A DNA stretch of 64,000 bases from positions 1,745,419-1,809,418 of the forward strand of contig CACVBU010001358.1 in the NCBI GenBank assembly GCA_902728285.1. Reading direction: 5' to 3'. The notes below the pieces were generated by a model. The model did not search any database, was not told where the DNA came from, and was given only the letters and a program-made list of their open reading frames with translations. The position numbers and the translations under genes are program-made. The stretch's first letter is position 1. Every line of letters starts with the position of its first letter. Source of the DNA: Clytia hemisphaerica. Its lineage: Eukaryota; Cnidaria; Hydrozoa; Leptothecata; Clytiidae. Positions 56,670 to 64,000 of this stretch are shown piece by piece.

Positions 56670-57775
56670 GGTATGTGGAAACCTTCGTTTGGAATTTTTA
56701 TCAAAAAATTTTTTTTTGTTTAATCTGATGTAAAATTTGCAGAGCTTTCCAGACATGTAATTATTGTTTATTAATTCCAAATATTTTGGATGTTATGATA
56801 GAATTTGTATCTCTTCCTTGTTTCCCTTGTTTATAAATAAAATGTCTCTCTTCTCTAGTTCAATAAGACCGCCAAACAATGTTCAAAAAAAGAAGAGGGG
56901 AACATTTGTGTTTTGCCCCTTTTTATATAAGAACGGCTGCTCGAAAAGAATTTCTTAGAACAGTCAATCTTGTGACCATAATCTTTCCGTCCATAATAGA
57001 GCCCTTTAGAAGTTACCAAAACAGATGAATGTATCATAATAAGGATATATGATTTATTTCGAAATACAATTAGCGAAACTTTTTAGACAAGAATAATTTC
57101 ATTAAATTTTTCTTGTAAAAAAATGTTAGAGAGAACAGAAACTTCATATTTATAACTTTTGTTGTTTGATGAATAGTTTTGTTTAATCTTTGTGCAAACA
57201 AAAGATTAAGGGGAAAACTTAAATCGATGATATCTCAAGACAGAAAATTGGGATACCTAGGGTCATTCCACGAGTAATAAGTCTCCTTATCTCTGAGCTA
57301 CGGACTTCATTTTTTCTTTATTGTACTCGTGAATGATAGATCTAAAAAACTTTGCCACGTTTTTCTTTCTTTTTGCCTTAAACTAAAGTTACGACCCTTT
57401 AAAGCAAAAAATCGCTATCAATTTAATGTTTTTTGTCGTTTTTTGACGTTTTATCGAATAATTCGAAAACTAAGCGTTTAGAAAAAAAAACATGGCAACG
57501 TTTTTTTCTTCTTTTTTTCTGGATCATGGTCATATAAAAAGCTTTATTAAATTGCCAACATAAGGGGACTTATCACTCTCTGAAGATGACATGGTCATTT
57601 TTCCTTTGTCACCTTTAATTTCTTTGTCAAATTGACAAAATTTAATGTTGTCAGTATCATTCGATAGAGAATTTAATAAGCTTTCCAAAAATATATACTT
57701 TTACTATTGAAATATATCTGTATCGAAAGCTATTAATAAAAGAGTCAGGCGTGGTGTAGAAGGTTTCCACATACC
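56670..57775. mobile_element. TTAA-flanked element 1 (Kolobok- or piggyBac-like)
   Basis: 17-bp inverted ends GGTATGTGGAAACCTTC with TTAA on both sides (56666-56669 and 57776-57779). Internal GG termini fit Kolobok better than piggyBac. No transposase in 1106 bp. Confidence 0.85.
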
Positions 57776-57779
57776 TTAA

Positions 57780-58415
57780 CCCTTTCAGTCCCGGAGTTTT
57801 CACAGCTACTTTCTGCTACTTTCCCAGAGCCGTAAAATGAGTTTTTGAATGCATTTACTTATGCTTCAATATCTCTGGACTCACTGAACCTAGGCATCTC
57901 AAGTTTTCACCCTTTTTCACTTATAGTGTGAGGATCATTTTGATAGAAAGAAATTTTCAAAATGACGTCATCAGTGTATCATGGACCAAAGAAAGGCAAA
58001 AACAGCAATTTTTTGCCATTCAATGATCATTTTTTTATGAATCTTCTGGTAAATTTTTAGCACAACAGTATACAGTAACTGAAAAAAAAATTGTTAAATC
58101 AGCCCTCATAGAAAAACCATAATGATTGATAGAAGTTGTAAAAAATCCCATTTTCGGTCATTTTGACTCCAAACATTTTTGTAAATACTTTTGTAAACAA
58201 AACAAAACATTTTACTCCAACAAGCTTTTTGTATGCGGTCTTTTGCACACGTCATGTTATTTTATCTTCTTTGAAAGCTACTTTTAAAAGACTCCTCTTT
58301 ATTTCCCGCCAAAACATCACAATTTAAAAAATAAGTCAGGGACAGCAGTGCAGTCCTCTGGGAAATAACAACGGGTAAAAAGGGACTGCAGTACGGTCCC
58401 GTGGGACTGAAAGGG
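57780..58415. mobile_element. TTAA-flanked element 2 (piggyBac-like MITE)
   Basis: 13-bp inverted ends CCCTTTCAGTCCC with TTAA at 57776-57779 and 58416-58419; CCC termini fit piggyBac-type MITEs. The left TTAA is the same one that closes the previous element. The interior holds further pieces of the ends (CTGCAGTCC and GACTGCAGTACGG). Confidence 0.85.
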
Positions 58416-58419
58416 TTAA

Positions 58420-58944
58420 TTCAAAAATACTAAAATTCATTTTGCATTCGCAAAAAATAAAAACAAAAAAATGATGAATTATACTAAAACTCCCCTCGTT
58501 TTTTAGTTTCATCTAATTTCTGATCGCGGAACTCACAAAACACCTGTCCACCCAATATCCACCTAATCATCTTAAATTTACTTTAATTGTCCTTTGACTT
58601 TCAAAAAATAGTATTTAAAAACTATGAATTTATAATAATTACAAAAAACAAAAAGTTTGATAAGCTTCATTAGTGAAATATTCAATAAATTCCTAGTTTC
58701 AATTTTAAGTGAAGTTTTTCTCGCGCTTCGTTTTATATCACACAAACACATTTTTTGCGTCACACAAACTTTCTCTGCTGCTTGTAATAATTATGCATTG
58801 CCAAAATTTGGTTCTCCATTGTTCTTACTGTCAAGTCAGGATATGGTGACGTCACCTAAGAATAAAAAAGAAAGGATTTCGTCAGTTTTATGCATATATT
58901 AATTTGCAAGATATTCTATTCACCGCGCAAACAGACTTTTCTTT
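58420..58944. other. Intergenic, nothing recognised
   Basis: AT-rich, no supported gene. Confidence 0.45.
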
Positions 58945-59130
58945 GCCCTCAAGCCTTTACAAAAGTTATCTTTTTGATTATTCCCAAATTTTTGTCTTAT
59001 GCATTCACTTCCACAATAATTTATGTAATTACACTTTCTGACAGTTGGTTTCATCATTTGTCATACTTTCAAACAACTAAAACAATCCAAGGGTAAGTGT
59101 CAAAGCAACATAGGTTAATTTTAAACTAAA
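58945..59130 (+). repeat. Segmental duplicate, copy 2
   Basis: Partner of 56415-56600, about 2.5 kb away on the same strand; diverged by substitutions and small indels. Confidence 0.8.
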
Positions 59131-60170
59131 GATTTTTTTTTTTTAGCATTGGATTATATTTATTTTATTTTCTTAGTTCAAAAATATGCCAAAAGATATA
59201 GACAGAGGTAAATTTTGTAAAGGAAACCATTAAATCAGACTTTTAATACTCAAAAATTAAAATATCATTTAATTTCGATATCACAAGAGCAAAATTCTTG
59301 AATGAACGGACAATTCCAATCGAACCCAAAAAGTTTTTGCATATTCAAATATTTACAGTTTTTTCTATTTTTTTGAATTTAATTCTAAATATATAAATCA
59401 AACCGATGGAGCATTCTGTCAAGAAATAAGAATTTTATGCCAAAAAGGAAGGAACCGACAAAACAATAGATATAAAGTTTGAAACGCTAAGCATAAACAT
59501 AAACATAGGAATCACAAAAATACAAATACTAAAAACTACCCAAAAGTAGCCCAACAAAAATATAATGTAATCTGGAGTCCCCTTGCGACAACAGTTGCTT
59601 TACATGTTTTAGGGACGTCCAACACTCAGCCTCCCCCAGATTCCATAAACCTGAACCAACCCGTAGTCCAAACAAACTAACAAATATAAAAAACACTCAC
59701 AAATACAAAGAAACATACTCATACAAAAAGGTTATTGTGTAGTCATTGCAGCGTAAAGATTCTTTCTAACTAGAACAAACTTCTCTCTGCTCTTGATCTA
59801 CCCATTGATTGAAACATTTCTATCCCAAATATTTTTTAATTGAAGTAAAACTCACAACGGCAAGAATTTGACTGTTTTGTTTTAATTTGACAATGTTGAA
59901 AGGAAAAAGAAAATATTTTTGTTTCATTTTAAAAAACAGTTTCATGTAAAATGATCTCTGACAGAAAAGTAATAATTCAGTGCTGATTACTCTGAAAAGG
60001 TTCAAATAGGAGACACAGATTATTAAGATATGTTCTTTTCTGATGAGACCTTTTTTAGAGAACAATTCAGAGTTGTTAGTACTAGGTTTATTCAATAGTT
60101 TCTTCAATGTAAAGCTCTGGTATAATAATCATATTTTTTTTTATTTAAGCAAGACTTAAATAAATATAGC
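59131..60170. other. Upstream region of the SCYL1-like gene
   Basis: AT-rich. It ends with a pyrimidine tract and TTTAAG at about 60141-60149, a likely 3' splice site, so the 5' UTR is probably split and the promoter lies further upstream. No core promoter element can be named. Confidence 0.45.
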
Positions 60171-63100
60171 ATGCAGGGTTTATGGAGTTATATAAGCAAA
60201 ACTGGTCAAGGTCCTGGCAAAGACTTTCAATATGATATTGGAGAAGTAGTTGATGTTGAAAAAAAGTCTCCTTGGGTCTTACATTGCGGTAAAAAGAAGG
60301 TATGGCTTCAAAATTGATTTTAAGCTTTGCAAGCTTGGTACATATACTTTACTTTTGGCCCTCACTTACCGGCCATTATTATTACAATATATATCTCTTT
60401 TAATTTAGTGGTAAAACAAACATATACTTTACTTTTGGCCCTCACTTACCGGCCATTATTATTACAATATATATCTCTTTTAATTTAGTGGTAAAACAAA
60501 CGATTTGTTTTGGCTTTTTTGGAATTTCTTTCCTTTTGCATTGCAGGGAACAAATGAAGATGTTACAGTGTTTGCATGTAATGCAAAAAATTGCCCTCCA
60601 GATGAGGTAATAGTAGTTCATTGTTATTTTTTTTTAATTAAAAGCCAAAAATAATAGCAATGTTTCCTTCTCAAGAAATCAAGAATTAGATATATGATAA
60701 TCCCTGCCAAATGAAATTGTTTCTGATTGTTCTGTCCCTCGAAGAAATAACTTTTATTTGTACATTGATAAAACCTTTGCATGGTTATTCCAAACAAGTT
60801 GAAGCTTCTCAACTTAAAATATTTTTTTCTCGTGTTTTAATTTTGATTTTGTTTTTGTTTTTAGTTTCAGCTTGCTAAATCTTCACACAAAAGATTAAAG
60901 ACACTGAGGCATCCTAATATCATAAAATACCTTGATGGCTTTGAGGTAAGTTTATTACATTTAAAAAACTTTATACCCAATTTCTTTGCTGCCGTGTAAG
61001 AAATCGAGGAAGGGAAATTTGGTACCAAGTTGTAGACCTATATTTCTATGACAGTTTGTTGTAATTATTTGAAATTGGAGGAAAACCAAATAAATTTGAA
61101 GAGAAAAGTATACAAGATGAAAATTCTTCTAATGTCATCATCCACTGACTGTTCAGATTTAACTTGAACAACAACCTTTATCAGTCAGGGACATCTGCAA
61201 TAATGCTGTGATAGCCAAGGATGTTAGCCTAATTAGGCCAGAATTCATATCCTAGTTAGGACATAAATCAGGATATTGACATAATCCAAGCTTAAATATC
61301 TAGACAACAAGCAACATCTGTGTCAATGTAACTTTATTAACTTGTTATTTGGACAAGGAAGAGTTTTGAGTTAAAAATTGGTCCTTTTTTAGAGTGGAGT
61401 GAAAAGATATAGGAAGTTTTAAAAAAGAAAGCCTTATTTTGGCCAAAATAAGATCTTCTTCAATTAAAAATGAACATGTTTTTTTTTCTCATATCCAAAC
61501 TAGGCTATAAATTCTAAGCCTAATTTGGATATCATATCCAAGTTAGGCCATAATTGGCCAAAATAGCCTAATTTGCAGTCCCTGAGGCTTCGTTTACAGT
61601 CACCCGACCCTAAATTTTGGAGGTGGATTTAAGTCCAGCCTGACTGTTTATAAAACTGTTCTTTGAATCTTCTGTCCTTAGTCCGAGGAGTTGGTATATG
61701 TGGTGACAGAGAAAGTTCGACCACTCATTCATGTCCTTCAAGATGAAGATGATAAAGATAAAAATGCAAACCTCATTTCATGGGGAATATACCAAATCAC
61801 TGTATGATCTGTTTGTTTTTCTTTTGATTTCTATTTTTCCTATAATTTCGACTAGTCTTGCTTGGGAAGAGCTAGCTAAGATAATAGAAATAGTATTTAA
61901 TAACGACCTAAAAACGAGGCTCTATCAATGGACAAAGCCAATAAAGAAACCTAGTTACAATACTTTCAATATCTTTCGGTTATTATTTCAAGATTTCTTT
62001 TACATTAAGATTAAGACCATTAAGACCATGCGCAAACGACCGCGTTAAATCATTAATTCACGGAGTATTATTTTCATTTCATTCAGAGTGGTTTGAGCTT
62101 TCTTATAAATGATGGAAAACTTGTCCATGGCAATGTCAATGTCTTTTCCATTTTTGTGACTATTGATGGAGAATGGAAACTTGGGGGTGTTGAATATGTC
62201 CATCCTGTTGCCAATGATCCCGTTGCTAAGATATCTGCATTGACCAGATATGATCCACCAGAGGGGATCGCATCAAAAAAGCAAGAACCTTGGTATGTTT
62301 AGTAAGAAGGAACTAGTTTTGGGAATCAACAGAACCAGAGTTTTAAACCTCGTGTATTTTTTGAAAAAAAGTCGACTGGACAGTGATTTGAGGTTTTAAG
62401 TTGGATTAAAACTGTTTTCATGCTTGTCAATTAAAAAAATCAATACACGCTAAATCAACACAAAGGATTTATATTGAGGAAGTTTATTGTGGCTTGGATC
62501 ACGAGATTTACGTTTGGCTACGTTTCGAGAGATTCTCCTATTAATGTGGAGGATGTTTTCCCCACTATTTCTACTAATAGATCTTCTGGGAAAAAGGATT
62601 TAAACTAAGTTTGATAAATACATAGCAATTTTTAAGCATTTAGCATCATTCTTTTTATCTTTATGACTGTTTTATAGGTCAATAGATGCTTGGGGTCTTG
62701 GCTGCTTGTTATGGGAAATTTTCAATGGTCCACTTGAAAACGCCTCAAATATGAAGAAAGTTTCCAACGTAAATATAACATAAATATTAGAACTGCTTTA
62801 AACAAAGTCAAGTTGAAGGAAAGATTCAAGCTAATTTCTTGATATTGAGGTGAAAAGATATTTTTGCTTGATTGTTGAATAAAGGGTACCGTTAGAAGGA
62901 TTGCATTAGTCTTTTTTGCTATGTTTTATTGCAACTTTAAATAAAGAGTAATTCATTTTCTTAGATTCCAAAGTCTCTGGTTATTCACTATGGAAATCTT
63001 GTGTGTGCCAACCCACGACAAAGAACCAATCCACGAGATTTCTTAAACAATGCAAAGAAGCCTGGTCAATACCTCAATAATTCATTCATCACGGCAAATA

Positions 63101-63791
63101 TATTTCTTCAAGAAATTCAGGTACAAAAAATCTAACGTTGGATCACTTCAAGAAGCACATCTTCAAGTTTTAGCTTATTATTATGATTCAAAGATAACAA
63201 AAGATAAAAGCATGAATGAAAATATCGAACCCAACAGTTTTAATTGACTAACATGTCAGATATGTTTCATATCTTTTACGGATAATGATCTGATAGAAAA
63301 TTTCATTTTTCATTATTTCAGCTGAAGGATATTGAAGCTCAAAAACAGTTCTTTGGAACACTTGACAAAACAATAGATGATTTTCCAAAGGACTTTTGTA
63401 TACATAAAGTGTTACCACAGCTTTTGAATGCATATGAGTTCAGTACCGCAGGATCTTCTGTTCTCTCCCCTCTTTTCAAGGTGAATTGATTTGACTTTTC
63501 TAACTATACTTTGGCCCATTTTTTTCTAACTGTAATTTGGCCCAATGTTACAATGGCTGTAATGTGGAGATTATTTTAGATACAAAATTGAAAATCAAGG
63601 TTCCATTGTGTTTGGATCGTGGAATTATCATTTACCTAACTCATTGCTACACTATAACTATACTTCTTTCTCTCTTTCGGCAGATTGGCTTGTTACTGGA
63701 CGACGAAGCTTATGAAAAAAAGATTTTACCATGCATCATCAAGCTGTTTTCTTCGAATGATCGGTCCACAAGAATCCACTTGCTGCAGCAG
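60171..63791 (+). CDS. SCYL1: SCYL1-like pseudokinase, first nine coding exons
   Basis: Exons with consistent phases: 60171-60299, 60547-60606, 60865-60945, 61682-61801, 62087-62292, 62678-62768, 62965-63120, 63322-63480, 63684-63791; 370 codons, continuing outside the window. The start [10 protein letters not shown] then KDFQYDIGE matches the family's N-terminus. Landmarks are [42 protein letters not shown] and [13 protein letters not shown], with HEAT-like repeats starting in the last exon ([19 protein letters not shown]). The catalytic HRD and DFG motifs are replaced (VHGNVN, LGGVE), as expected of this pseudokinase. SCYL1 proteins act in Golgi-ER (COPI) traffic. Exon 3 has tandem acceptors 6 bp apart (TTTTTAG then TTTCAG), which could add or drop Phe-Gln. 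SCYL3 is a less good match. Confidence 0.9.
60341..60500. repeat. Exact 80-bp tandem duplication in SCYL1 intron 1
   Basis: 60341-60420 and 60421-60500 are identical (start CATATACTTTACTTTTGGCC). Absence of any difference means it is very recent or an assembly artefact. It does not touch the splice sites. Confidence 0.95.
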
Positions 63792-64000
63792 GTTTATCCA
63801 TCATTCTCATTTTGATAGATTTCTTAGCTTTATGTTAGACCAAGAATTTTTCCCTTTTCATTGATAATGCTTCTGCTAATTAAAAACTATGTTTTTTTTC
63901 TATCTATTGGTTGGTGACTCGAGCGTCTTTGGCACCGTGGAATATGGGAGGGCCCTCATATTTTGCAGGTTAAATTTTTTAAAACCTTAAAAACTCTTTA
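63792..64000. other. SCYL1 intron at right edge
   Basis: Opens with gtttat after the last recognised exon. No continuation of the HEAT region is readable before the window ends. Confidence 0.55.

Noticed and set aside
63925..63970. Possible next SCYL1 exon (open frame ending in a cag/gtt)
   Set aside because: The residues do not match the HEAT region expected after the exon ending at 63791, and no proper acceptor precedes it.

Overview
The window is eukaryotic, AT-rich and crowded with transposons. It has spliced genes with short GT-AG introns, LINEs, a tRNA-derived SINE, a Helentron-type Helitron and many short inverted-repeat (MITE-like) elements. An invertebrate metazoan is the best reading, and a cnidarian is my guess, from the style of the LINE ORF1 with its PHD-like finger and from the MITE families. 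This rests on recognised sequence style and not on a search.

Only three gene models look like host genes. At the left edge (490-3399, + strand) is the 3' part of a nine-exon gene for a Ulp1/SENP-type (C48) cysteine peptidase followed by two zinc-binding-looking modules. In the middle (26787-28235, - strand) is a single-exon gene for a secreted protein with one PAN/apple-like domain and a long Ser/Thr-rich mucin-like tail. At the right edge (60171 to beyond 64000, + strand) are the first nine coding exons of a SCYL1-like pseudokinase gene. A frame-broken fibrinogen-like lectin remnant lies at 47806-48788.

Most of the rest is mobile or repetitive. From left to right: a 63-bp satellite (4.7-6.3 kb); a 2.5-kb foldback element whose arms are tandem arrays of a 115-bp unit (9.3-11.9 kb), with a second copy at 29.5-31.1 kb; an element with 8-bp target duplications (13.8-14.7 kb); a run of MITEs, a GC-rich 'GGCGGCCGCC' block and LINE remnants (15.2-20.1 kb); a LINE ORF1 remnant interrupted by an element with a 9-bp target duplication (22.3-23.4 kb); an A-rich element with an 8-bp duplication sitting 2 bp after the stop codon of the PAN gene; a long-TIR element with TA duplications (28.5-29.1 kb); the Helentron (34.6-41.2 kb); a 2.9-kb TIR element (42.8-45.7 kb); several short TIR elements and a SINE (46-52.5 kb); degenerate short-motif repeats (53.3-55.3 kb); and two TTAA-flanked elements sharing one TTAA (56.7-58.4 kb).

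The most interesting system is the Helentron. Its first ORF carries a canonical 2A ribosome-skipping motif (GDIELNPGP) between a hydrophobic leader and a C76-like cysteine-protease domain. That domain continues in the next frame into the Rep (HUH)/PIF1-type helicase ORF and then an EEP endonuclease. The arrangement suggests one polyprotein, cut co-translationally by 2A, now interrupted by three apparent single-base frameshifts.
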